Below are positions 10,401 to 19,283 of a stretch of DNA of 64,000 bases, in pieces. Position 1 is the stretch's first letter. Each line of letters opens with the position of its first letter. This DNA is from CAVWUA01 sp963758025 (GTDB lineage Bacteria; Planctomycetota; Planctomycetia; Isosphaerales; Isosphaeraceae): contig CAVWUA010000011.1 of assembly GCA_963758025.1 (NCBI GenBank), positions 181,280 through 245,279 of the forward strand. The letters are read 5' to 3'. The notes beneath the pieces are model-generated. The model ran no database searches. It was not told where the DNA came from and saw only the letters and a list, made by a program, of their open reading frames with translations. The position numbers and the translations under genes are program-made.

Positions 10401-11789
10401 GGCCGACCTGCTGGCGGAAGAGATCGACCTGTCCCGCAACCCGAACGGCTCGTACGCCCTGACCGGCGCGACCCTGCACCCGATCAGCGGTCCCGACGAT
10501 CGCCGACGGCACGATCGTCGTCGCCGACGGCAAGATCGCCGCCATCGGCGACGCCGAGACCGCCATCCCGGAAGGGGCCAAGACGATCGATGTCCGCGGT
10601 CTGGACGTCTGGCCCGGCATGGTGGACGCCGGCAGCATCCTTGGGCTGTTCGAGGTCGGCAGCCTCGGCGAGACGCAGGACTACGCCGACTCGGCCGCAA
10701 TTCCAGCCCGAGCTGCACACCAGCACGGCCCTGCACCCGGACAGCAAGCTGATCCCGGTGACGCGGGCCAACGGCATTCTCGCCTCCTACGTCCAGCCGT
10801 CCGGGGGATCGATCTCGGGGCAGGGGTGCGTCATCCAGCTCGACGGCTGGGTCCCGCCCGAGATGGTCCTGGCCGACCGCGTCGCGCTGAACGTGACGAT
10901 TCCCACCTACGATCGACCCGACCCGGCCAGCACGCGGCCGGACGAGTCGCAGCGCCGTCGGCGGGAACGGATCGATTCCATCAAGGAGCAATTCCGCAAG
11001 GCCCTCCGCTACGACCACGTGCGTTCCGAGGCCAAGGCCCGGGGCGACGTGCCGCCGAAGCCCGACCCGAGGCTCGACGCCCTGGTGCCGTACGCGAAGG
11101 GGGAAAAGCCGGTGATCTTCCGCGCGGATCGTCGCATGGAGATTCTCGACGCGCTGGAGGTCGCCAAGGAACTGGGGCTGAAGGCGATCATCTCGGGGGG
11201 ACTGGACGCCTGGAAGGTCGCCGACGAACTGAAGGACGCGGACGTTCCGGTGATCGTTGCCGGCACGCTCCGGCTCTCGCACGAGCCGACCGACCCCTAT
11301 GATGCTCCCTATGCGAATCCGGCGAAGCTTCACGAGGCCGGGGTCCGATTCGCGATCCGGTCGATCGGGCTCGGCCCGGATCAGGCGACCTCCGCGCGGA
11401 ACCTGCCGTTCGAGGCCGGCGTCGCCGTCGCCTACGGCTTGCCCGAGGAGGCGGCCGTGAAGGCCGTGACGCTCGCGCCGGCGGAGATCCTGGGGGTCGC
11501 CGACCGGCTCGGCTCGCTGGAGGTCGGCAAGCAGGCGAACCTGGTCATCACCGCCGGACCGCTCTTGCAGGTCACCAGCCAGGTCAAGGGGCTGTTCATC
11601 GGCGGTGAGCCGCTGAAGCCGGAGAGCTATCACACGAGGCTCTACGACAAGTACCGTGAACGCCTGGCCGAAGTCCGCGCCGGGACTGCTCCGCTCGGGC
11701 TGGATCGGGGCGACACGAAGCAAACCGCCGGCTCGTCCCCCAGGACGAATTCCCGTACTCCAGCGGCGGAACCCGCGGGCCGCCGCTGA
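7408..11789 (+). CDS. Three-module amidohydrolase-superfamily protein, about ten frame breaks
   Basis: A secreted protein (signal peptide LATLLLLTLPLASGAA) of about 1459 residues if read through breaks near 8236, 8469, 9444, 9512, 9583, 9718, 10063, 10345, 10497 and 10692. With these corrections the length is a multiple of three. Module 1 (7408-8840) has IEGATIVTGAGQ and VYPGFIDLYTTLG. A Lys/Glu/Asp-rich linker lies at 8840-9050. Module 2 (9180-10320) carries PGIIDTHSHMA, IKIHSHCYRQDE and a CIKSDSEEL aspartate, the metal ligands of the superfamily. Module 3 (from about 10390) starts YALTGATLHPISGP and has PGMVDAG in place of the HxH. Module 3 could instead be a separate gene starting at ATG 10387. 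It is followed 27 bp later by a sulfatase. Substrate unknown. Confidence 0.75.
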
Positions 11790-11816
11790 TCTCGCGTTGA
11801 TCTTTGAGGACTCTCC

Positions 11817-13209
11817 ATGCTCCCGATCCTTGCCTGCTGCGCCTTGCTGGGACTGCCCGGTGACGACAAACCGACCGAGTCCCCGAAGCGGCCGAACGTC
11901 CTGGTGCTGATGACCGACGATCAGCGCCTGGGACACCGCCAGCTTCCTGGGCCACCCGCTCTTGAAGACGCCCAGCGTCGATCGGCTGGCCGCCGAGGGA
12001 GTCGCCTTCCAGAAGGCCTTTGTCACGACGGCCATCTGCTGCGTGTCCCGCGCCAGCTTCCTGACCGGCCTCTATGCGCGACACCACAAGGTCGGGGATT
12101 TCGGCACGCCCTTGCCCGACGAAATTCTGGCCCAGAGCTACCCGGCGCGGTTCAAGGCGGCGGGTTATCGCACCGGCTGTCTGGGCAAGTGGGGCATCGG
12201 AGGGCCGCCGCCGACGGACCTTTTCGACGTCTGGAACGCCACGGGAGGGCAGGGGACCTACTTCGAGACGGTCAACGGCGAGCGGGTCCACAACTCGGAG
12301 ATCCTGGCCCGTCGCGCCGAGGATTTCCTCCGCACTTGCCCGGACGACCAGCCGTTCTGTCTGCTCGTCTATTACAAGTCGCCGCACGAGCCCTTCCAGC
12401 CCGACCCGGCCGACCTGCCACTCTTCGCCAACGACACCTTCACTCCGCCGAAGACGGCCACCGAGGCCCATTTTCAGGCGATGCCGGAATTCATCCGGCG
12501 TTCCGAAGGCCGCACCCGGCGCGACAAGCGCCACCCGACCGCCGACGCCTACCAGGAATTCGTGCGGACCTACTTCCGTCTGATCGCCGGAGTCGATCGC
12601 TCGGTCGGCAAGATCCTCGACACGCTCGACGAGCAGGGGATGACCGACAACACGATCGTCGTCTACACCTCCGACCACGGCTTCTTCCTCGACGAGCACG
12701 GCCTCTCGGGCAAGTGGCTCATGCACGAGGAGTCGATCCGCATCCCCCTGGTGATCCGCGACCCGCGTCTTCCCAAGGAGCGCCGGGGGAGCCAGCCCGA
12801 GCAACTGGTCCTGAACATCGACCTGGCCCCGACCGTGCTCGACCTCGCCGGTTTGCCGATCCCCGAGGAGACCGACGGCCGTAGCCTCAAGCCCTTGATG
12901 TACGGCGAGCCGGTGGACTGGCGCGACGATTTCTTCTACGAGCACCACTTCGACTACGGCGGACGCATCCCCAAGACCGAAGGGGTCCGCACGGCCGACT
13001 GGAAATACATCACCTATCCCGGAACCGAGCCTCGCTACGAGGAGCTCTATAACCTGGAAAAGGACCCGTTCGAGGAACAGAACCTCGCGGACGATCCCGC
13101 CTCACAAGAACGTCTGAAGTCCATGCGGGAGCGCTACCGCTCCTACGTCGATCAGATTCCGCCTCCGGTCCTTCCCAGCCCGCCGCCTCCGCGCCGGAAC
13201 AACCCTTGA
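11817..13209 (+). CDS. Secreted sulfatase, one frame break
   Basis: An alkaline-phosphatase-superfamily sulfatase of about 463 residues, starting at ATG 11817 with GAGG upstream and an N-terminal hydrophobic signal. The metal-binding start NVLVLMTDDQRL breaks frame near 11931 (GGG where GG is expected) and continues DTASFLGHPLLKTPSVDRLA. The formylglycine site reads CCVSR (TTAICCVSRASFLTGLYA), with Val where Pro or Ala is usual. The second metal site SDHGFFLDEHGLSGKW is intact and the C-terminal ADWKYITYPG is typical. It lies in a probable operon with the amidohydrolase. Likely periplasmic and active on sulfated glycans; the specific ester is unknown. Confidence 0.88.
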
Positions 13210-13211
13210 TC

Positions 13212-14863
13212 TCAGCGTGTTGAAGGTGGCGAGCGATCAGACGACGTGGTTTGAAGTAACGAATGTTCAGGCGGCGTGCCGGTAGAGCGATGGCCGCTGG
13301 CTTGGGCCTCGCGCCCGAGCCAGAATCGGCTCATGGTCTCGGTCTCGCTCAGCGAGTCCGCCCGCAACTGGAGGATCGCCTCGGCGCCGGGCTCCGACCA
13401 GAACTTCTCACTCCCCTTGACCCGTTTGTTCATCATCTTGATCACCGACTCCACGGCGCTGGTCATGATCGGCAGACCTTGGCGGCGGTAGGCGTCATAA
13501 CGCATGCGTTCGGCGTTGTTCTTCAGGTAACGCAACGACTCGAAGACCAGCTTCCGAGGGTCGCTGTCGCGCACCCCTGGGGCGGCGGCCCCAATTCTGC
13601 GGAACGCGTCTCCAACTGGCTCAAGATCGTCGTCACCTGCCCCGACCAGACGGCTTGGATCGAACGCGTGTAGAACGCCTCCCCCTCGTCCTGCGGACGC
13701 CCCGCGAACGCCGCCGCGAACACGTAGCTCAGGGCATGCACGAAGTCGAGGATCGGCGTGAAGGACGCGAAAGCCGCCGCTGGATCGTCCAGTTCACCGC
13801 CAGACCGTCGCCCAGGAATGCCTTGCGAGTGGCCCCGAAGAAGTTCCGCTCCCAGGCCGCCTGATGCATCATCGGGCCGAATTCGTCGCTGCTCTTTCGG
13901 CTCGCCAGGACGCTACGGACCAGTCGCTTGGGACGGCCCGGACGAGGCGGGCGATCCCGCCCCTGCGGAGATACCTCGTCCTGTTCTTGGCCCGTGGCTT
14001 TGGCCCCGAACTCCAGCCCGACCGGCAGGTCGTGGCCCAGGCCACGCACCATCTCCTTGGTCCGCTTCAGGTCGAGGAAACACCGCGGCACGTCGGGGTC
14101 GGGATCGGCGGGATGGACCACGCTGTGGTAGGTCTCCAGGACCGCGACTTTCGACTCCCGCCAGTGGCTTTCCGGACGCGGCCCCGACGGGTCCGTGCGG
14201 ATCTGCATCCGGCCGCCGTCGACCGAGGCCATCGCCACCTGCGGAGAGGGCCGCTTCGGGTCGGCAACGACGTCCTTGGCCAAGAGAGGAAGCCGCGGGT
14301 GTGCCGCGACGGCGGCGTCACGTTGGTCGATCTGCTCCCGGCCGATCTTCCTGACGGCCGCTGAACCGGCTTGGGCTTGATGTCCAGGTCCGAGAGTTCG
14401 GCGAGATCGCGGGACGCCTGCGAATAGGAAAGGCTGTTGACGCCGGCATGGACGACCTTCTGCTGGACGCGTGGGCTGAACCCGGAATGGTCAAGGCCCA
14501 ACGCCTGATTTTGAGGGGAAAAAGCCCGCCGGCAGCGGGGGCAGTTGGCGACGCGTTCCTTCCAGGAGACCTCGCCCCGCGTGGTGGTGAGCACGCGGGG
14601 CTCGTCGGGTGCCTTTCGGGCCGCCCCGCCGCAGACGGGACATTCGCCCAGTTGCTCCTCGGGCCAGTCGTCCGCCTGCTCCTGGACATTGACCTCGATG
14701 AGTTGCCTGGCCATCTCGTCGCCCAGCGCCGCGGCGACGGCTTCCAGTTCCGAGAACTTGATGCCTGCGGCAGGCCGTCGGGGTAAAGTCTGGCCAGTTC
14801 TCGGGCGACCTGGCTCAAGCGCGGGTGAAATTCCTTCCGAATCTCGGCAACGTCCTTACCCAT
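13212..14863 (-). CDS. ISKra4-like transposase, four frame breaks
   Basis: Reads as one 551-residue DDE-type transposase once four single-base losses (near 14770, 14365, 13792 and 13578) are restored. A zinc-ribbon-like N-terminus (CPVCGG and CPRCRRAF) precedes LDIKPKPVQR. Candidate catalytic residues are Asp in DGGRMQIR, Asp in PILDFVHALSY and Glu in TSAVESVIKMMNKRVKG, followed by the characteristic EKFWS and AEAILQLRAD. The ISKra4 assignment is from recalled similarity, without a search. ATG 14863 is used. Its stop lies 2 bp from the stop of the convergent sulfatase, so the left IS end must lie in or at that gene's 3' end. Terminal inverted repeats were sought and not found by eye. Confidence 0.75.
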
Positions 14864-14996
14864 TCTCGCCGCCCTCTCCAAAGTAGCGCAGGAACTGACC
14901 GAAAGCCCCGAACTCCGATCGGCAAGATAGCATGGGTCCGCTTGGTGCTCTTGCAGTCCCGCTACGTCAGGTACTCGAGGAGGCGGATGGACCGAG

Positions 14997-15601
14997 CTAC
15001 ACTGTAGAATTGCGCCGATGTATTCGGTGCCAATAGGTTCGATTGGCCACGGGGCGAATCGAGAGTGCGATAACGATCACAAGGACCAATACGCCGCTGA
15101 ACCACGACGACCAGCGAGACCGAATCGGAACGAGCGCCTTCCCGGTCCATTCCGTGGAAGCCTGCAAATCAGCCTTGTCGATGATCCGGGGGGGACGATA
15201 GCCATCAATGACCTGCACGCAACGTCCGGTATGACCAACTGGCCGCACGATGAGGTAATGACCATGCGGGGCGCGATCGACGAACGCCAGTATCGGCTGA
15301 TTTAACGATGAATCGACAAGGGATAATCGCACACCGGCGAGTTCCAGTCCACATGCTCGAGCCGCGTCTCGGAGGTCCCACATCGAGAAACCATTGGGAG
15401 GGGGATCGGGCAAGATGGATCGAAGGCGTCTCAGGTCAACGGGCCGCCCTTCCATCTGGAGCAGGACCTGCAACGCCAGTGTCCCGCAATCAAACGTCTC
15501 GACGGGAGTGCTTCGGGACCTTCCGCCCGGGGCTCGCCAGCTCCCGAAAAAGCCAGCGAAAGCCAACAGCAAAGATGGATCGGCCAGCGCTGTCGGATCA
15601 T
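14997..15601 (-). CDS. C39-like cysteine peptidase domain protein, one frame break
   Basis: Last gene of a four-gene cassette. ATG 15601 overlaps the TGA of the upstream gene, with GGAGGAGG just before it, and opens a signal peptide (MIRQRWPIHLCCWLSLAFSG). A single missing base between about 15500 and 15550 switches to the frame carrying the peptidase domain. That domain starts TPVETFDCGTLALQVLLQ, where Cys is the nucleophile candidate, and contains HGHYLIVRPVG (His) and VQVIDGYRPPRIID, the order of a peptidase C39 (bacteriocin-processing-like) fold. A C-terminal hydrophobic anchor (WFSGVLVLVIVIALSI) and basic tail end it. About 201 residues after repair. It may process a secreted partner from the same operon; this is inference. 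Confidence 0.7.
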
Positions 15602-16719
15602 CAACTGTTCCTCCTCCACAGCAAGGCCCCGACGATCAGCCCTACGCCGAGCAACCCGAATCCAATCTGAAGAATCGTCGTCCAACTCCAGCGGGTTCGG
15701 GCCGTGGAGGATGCCTCGACCATTTCCGCCTGCCGATCGGCTTCGGCGAGCCGTCGATCTAACTCCTCCCGCACGGCCTGAGGGTCGGTCCGTCGGGGCG
15801 GGTCGGGGGGCCGGGTGGCTAAGGATTCGAATTCGCGGCGCATGGAATCAAGCCCTGGAGACCGCGTCGTCGAGTTATTCCAGTCCACGGAGAAGACCCG
15901 ATCTGGCAAATCTTGATTGAGGCGGATTGAGCCACGAAGGACGAAAATTGTCTCGCGGAAGATAGGCTCGTCGTAATAGTCGTTGCCCCAGCCGAACGAC
16001 TCGGTCACGCCGGAGATCGGCAGCCAGACTTCCGCCCCCTGGGAGGGCGACGTGCGTTCCAGACGGATTTCATGGGTCCTCATCGTGAGGTCCTTCCCGT
16101 CGTAACGCTCGATCTTCAACGGATGACCACCGCGTTCCATGTCGATCCAGAAGTGGAACAGGAGCTTCCGGTTCTCCGGAGCACGAGGAGTCAGGTCGAT
16201 AACGACGTGCGCGCACTGACGGTCATCGACAGTCTCCCATCCCACAAACTGATAATTATTCCTCCGGTTTTTCAAATCGTTGAAAAACCATGTAAAGAAA
16301 ATTCGCTGTGGCGATTCGGGAAGGTCCAGCGATGCCGGCCCCCCATGCTGGGCGGGGACGCGGAGCGGGTCGCGCGCGTTGTCTGGCACGTGCTGGAGTT
16401 GCTCAAGTCTGTCTCGTAACAAGGCGGTCTTCGTGCGCGAGAACGACACCCCGTTCACCTGGCGGTGCCGATAGAGGTCCAGGAAAGCTGATCCGTCGTT
16501 TCGATACGCATATTCCGCCTGAAACCGATCGTCAAACGACTTGGGCCGGCCCCGCATCAGCCGGTCCGGCCCGACGAACTTCGTCCAACCTTCACAGACC
16601 AGTGACAGGTCGTGGATGTCGGAGTGTAATCCCTCCATCACTTGGAGGAATTGGGTGGCGTCGTCGAGCGGCGTCGCCGTCTGGCCGCAGAGGGAGAGGA
16701 TCACCAGAGAAGCGAACAT
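15601..16719 (-). CDS. Exported, C-terminally anchored protein of unknown function
   Basis: A 372-residue protein starting at ATG 16719, with a short N-terminal signal (FASLVILSLCGQ). It has a soluble central region and one C-terminal membrane segment (ILQIGFGLLGVGLIVGALLW) ending RRNS, so the bulk is probably periplasmic. The layout (LLFHFWIDMERGGHPLKIERYDG, then LPISGVTESFGWG) recalls LolA-like outer-membrane-lipoprotein-sorting folds found in planctomycete proteins, but no diagnostic motif confirms this. Its stop overlaps the start of the C39-like gene by one base, indicating translational coupling. The spacing from the pseudopilin gene upstream is 123 bp. Confidence 0.7.
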   Translation of the reverse strand: MFASLVILSLCGQTATPLDDATQFLQVMEGLHSDIHDLSLVCEGWTKFVGPDRLMRGRPKSFDDRFQAEYAYRNDGSAFLDLYRHRQVNGVSFSRTKTALLRDRLEQLQHVPDNARDPLRVPAQHGGPASLDLPESPQRIFFTWFFNDLKNRRNNYQFVGWETVDDRQCAHVVIDLTPRAPENRKLLFHFWIDMERGGHPLKIERYDGKDLTMRTHEIRLERTSPSQGAEVWLPISGVTESFGWGNDYYDEPIFRETIFVLRGSIRLNQDLPDRVFSVDWNNSTTRSPGLDSMRREFESLATRPPDPPRRTDPQAVREELDRRLAEADRQAEMVEASSTARTRWSWTTILQIGFGLLGVGLIVGALLWRRNS

Positions 16720-16842
16720 GGTCAGGTCGCTCCCTCACGTTTATTGATGGTCAAAAACATAGTGTCCGCAGAAGTGGGAGTTCCAAAGATGTGCAACACA
16801 ATCCATCGTTCCTGAACACGGAGATTGGTCCTCAATGCGGAA

Positions 16843-17868
16843 TCAGTCCACGAGTTCCCCTCCGTTGCGCGAGCCGAACCCTCGCCAGACCGGGGTCGAG
16901 ACCTCCTCCGAAACGAAGCGGAGCGAGCCGTCGGCCATCAACACGTTCACGCCGCCGAGATGTAAGCTCCGCGCCGTGAGCATATCCGGATGGACTCGAG
17001 AACTCCCGTGCGTGCAATCCGGGACACGACCGTTGGGCCCTTGAGCGTGCGTGTAGAGCGTCTGCTCGCGTCCGGTCCAGAACCACCACCTCCCCGTGGT
17101 GACGAAAGGCGGCCTGGGATTGCCGGGCCGGGCGGAGATTCGACACAACTGGACAACGTCCTCCGCGGTCCTCACGAAGACGATGGGATACACGCCGAAC
17201 AGGTCCCGATCCGGTCTCATGTGCCGGGCATTCCCGGACCCGCGGAGGCGTTCGCTGAACGCCGCGGTGTGGCTCAGGCCGTCGGTCACCCACGACATTC
17301 GAATGGGCTGAGCGGATTCAGCGAAGACGCCGTTGCCGCTGTCCGGATGCTCGACCGTGGTCATCCAGTACCATCCCACGCCCGCGCAGCCCCGGTAATT
17401 GGTGCCCGTCTCCCGAAACGGACCACCATCGGACGGGCAGACGAACGTACTGATCGACGTGAACCGCGCTGTGTTGTTCGCCAAGTTCTTCAACTGCTGT
17501 TGAAACGTCACGCTGCTTTGATACGTGTCGGTGCACCAGGTGCCCGTTTCGAAGTTGACCGCATTGTAGAGCGGGACCTGATCCAGATAGGGGAGCAGCC
17601 GGACGTGGACGGAATAAAAACCCCCGTAAGCATCCGCGGGATCCTCGTCCGTGATCGCCATGGGAAAGCAACCGTTCGCGGCGTGGTAGCCGTGGATGGC
17701 CAAGCCGATCTGGTGTAGGTTGTTTTGGCACGCGCCCCGCCGAGCCGCTTCGCGTGCCCCCTGGACTGCGGGCAGAAGCAATGAGATCAGAACGCCGATG
17801 ATCCCCAGGACGACCAATAATTCGATCAGGGTAAACCCGTGGCGATTTCGGACGGCGTGAGGTTTCAT
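16843..17868 (-). CDS. DUF1559 prepilin-type (type II pseudopilin-like) protein
   Basis: A 341-residue planctomycete DUF1559 protein. The prepilin signature HGFTLIELLVVLGIIGVLI is complete, with the cleavage Gly before Phe-Thr-Leu-Ile-Glu. It is followed by LLPAVQGAREAARRGACQNN, the hallmark of the family, and CFPMAI. The C-terminal family motif HLGGVNVLMADGSLRFV is also present. Such proteins are processed by prepilin peptidase and held in the cell envelope. Start ATG 17868 overlaps the upstream DUF1573 gene's stop by four bases (ATGA), so the two are translationally coupled. The soluble domain is complete and unbroken. Confidence 0.93.
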   Translation of the reverse strand: MKPHAVRNRHGFTLIELLVVLGIIGVLISLLLPAVQGAREAARRGACQNNLHQIGLAIHGYHAANGCFPMAITDEDPADAYGGFYSVHVRLLPYLDQVPLYNAVNFETGTWCTDTYQSSVTFQQQLKNLANNTARFTSISTFVCPSDGGPFRETGTNYRGCAGVGWYWMTTVEHPDSGNGVFAESAQPIRMSWVTDGLSHTAAFSERLRGSGNARHMRPDRDLFGVYPIVFVRTAEDVVQLCRISARPGNPRPPFVTTGRWWFWTGREQTLYTHAQGPNGRVPDCTHGSSRVHPDMLTARSLHLGGVNVLMADGSLRFVSEEVSTPVWRGFGSRNGGELVD

Positions 17869-18932
17869 TCGTTGGTTCCTCCCATGTCCGGGATGACGAG
17901 GACGCTCAAGAAAACCGTCGATTGCTCGGGCCGATCGGTTCGGATGCCGATGTCCCAGGTGCCCGCGCCGGTCGGCGCCGGGTCGATTACGAGGCGCAGC
18001 CGCTGTACATTCGCGGCGACCGACGGTAAGGCGACTGGTTTCGCAAGGATCGGCCCGGAAACATCGAGGACGCGCACTGGTCGATCCGTCGAATGGAGCA
18101 GGACGTCACGGATCTCCGGACCCGTCTCGGCCCGCAGCACGAACCCCGAGGGCGTTGCCTGAATTGGCGCGGAGACTTGCCATGTGATGGGATGTTCACG
18201 CCGCTTCCCTCCAGGCCAGTCCAGGTAGATCAAACTCTTTTGCTGTCCCTCCTCGAAGGTGGCAGGGATCGCCACATCGACGAGACGAACCGTCTTGACC
18301 AGGCCGTTGGGGAATGCTTTCTCCGAGGCCGGGGTGACGAATTCCGCCGACAAGGGCGTGGGGGCCATGACGTCACTGGGGTCCCCAAGACCGTCATCCC
18401 CGAGATGATGGCACGTGACGACGAGCCGCTGATGACCAGACCGCCCTATCGGTAACGTGACGTCAGAGCCCTCGTCGAGACGGACTTCCACCTCAGGTAT
18501 CACGGTCGCGAGTAAAGCGAGGTGCCGGACAGGGTGCGAGAACTCATCAGTGTGGATGCGAAAGACAAGTTTCTTCCGGCTCGCGTCCCGACCGGGCCTG
18601 AAAAACACGGGGACCTGAACCATGCCTCCCGGTGGAATCAACTTCGGGAGCGGCCCGACAGATGAACAGCAGGGGGTCAACGCCTCCGCGGAACGGATGT
18701 GGACGGGCCGTGTCGAAGGGTTCGATAGAGTAAATTCATGGTGAATCGTCTGGCCCTTTGATAGGATCGGCCCGAGATCGAATTCGAGAATTCCCCGCGA
18801 TGTGGCCATTCCCTCGAAGCCAACCTTCGTGTGAGGGTGCTCACTATTGGGTTCGGGGATGGATGGAGAGCACCCTCCCACAATCCATAAAACAATCATC
18901 GCCGCTGATGGATACGTTCCGCGAATCATCAT
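17865..18932 (-). CDS. DUF1573-type lipoprotein
   Basis: A 355-residue lipoprotein and the first gene of the four-gene cassette. ATG 18932 (or the adjacent ATG 18929) follows GGGAGG; an in-frame GTG at 18944 is rejected because that Shine-Dalgarno lies after it. The signal ends in IVLWIVGGC, a lipobox with Cys at about residue 21. The following region has the DUF1573 pattern (ILEFDLGPILSKGQTIHHEF, LSNPSTRPVHI, then TPCCSS, FFRPGRDASRKK), an immunoglobulin-like beta-domain. The C-terminal half is beta-rich and not otherwise recognised. It would sit in the cell envelope. Function in the family is not established. Confidence 0.8.
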   Translation of the reverse strand: MMIRGTYPSAAMIVLWIVGGCSPSIPEPNSEHPHTKVGFEGMATSRGILEFDLGPILSKGQTIHHEFTLSNPSTRPVHIRSAEALTPCCSSVGPLPKLIPPGGMVQVPVFFRPGRDASRKKLVFRIHTDEFSHPVRHLALLATVIPEVEVRLDEGSDVTLPIGRSGHQRLVVTCHHLGDDGLGDPSDVMAPTPLSAEFVTPASEKAFPNGLVKTVRLVDVAIPATFEEGQQKSLIYLDWPGGKRREHPITWQVSAPIQATPSGFVLRAETGPEIRDVLLHSTDRPVRVLDVSGPILAKPVALPSVAANVQRLRLVIDPAPTGAGTWDIGIRTDRPEQSTVFLSVLVIPDMGGTNE

Positions 18933-19283
18933 CAGTCCTCCCACGGATTCGCGTTGCCCAACTCGATGACGTTCAAACGATGCGATTTTCAGAAAAGCCG
19001 AAGCGGGCCTCCAGGTTCAATTCATTCGCGGCATGAGGAAACTTGGAAATGTTCCCACCACTAATATAGCCTTGACGCAGTATGTCAAGAAAATTTTGTA
19101 AGGTTTCATACAAATTCAAATGGTCTCTCAATCAATGAATGCGATGTTCCACTGTCCCCATGGCAACCGTATCAACCCGGCCAACGAGACGACCTCGTAC
19201 CTACGGGACGCGCACGGGCGGGTGACGGACGTCTATGGCCAGATACCGCGATTTCTTCATCTCCAACCCCAAAGGATCGATTG
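18933..19283. other. Intergenic region with regulatory island and possible coding relic
   Basis: Between divergent genes. The left half holds the promoter/operator described separately. The right half (about 19160-19263) reads in one plus-strand frame as an open stretch containing TSYLRDAHGRVTDVYGQ and ending at a stop near the sulfatase start. It has no start codon or Shine-Dalgarno of its own. It may be the 3' remnant of a lost gene, or chance in GC-rich DNA. Confidence 0.3.
19061..19114 (-). promoter_or_regulatory. Candidate promoter and operator of the DUF1573-pseudopilin-C39 cassette
   Basis: On the minus strand, TTGACA (19083-19088) stands 16 bases from TATTAG (19061-19066); TATATT at 19063-19068 is an alternative -10. 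Two inverted repeats flank or overlap it: CTTGAC-7-GTCAAG (19071-19089), covering the -35 and spacer, and TTTGTA-8-TACAAA (19095-19114) just upstream. This AT-rich island stands out from the GC-rich surroundings and lies 130-180 bp upstream of the first gene. The palindromes could bind a dimeric regulator. This is a sequence-pattern prediction only. Confidence 0.5.

Noticed and set aside
7408..11789. Reading the amidohydrolase region as a pseudogene
   Set aside because: Motifs are conserved on both sides of every break and net length is a multiple of three after repair, so sequence error is the simpler reading.
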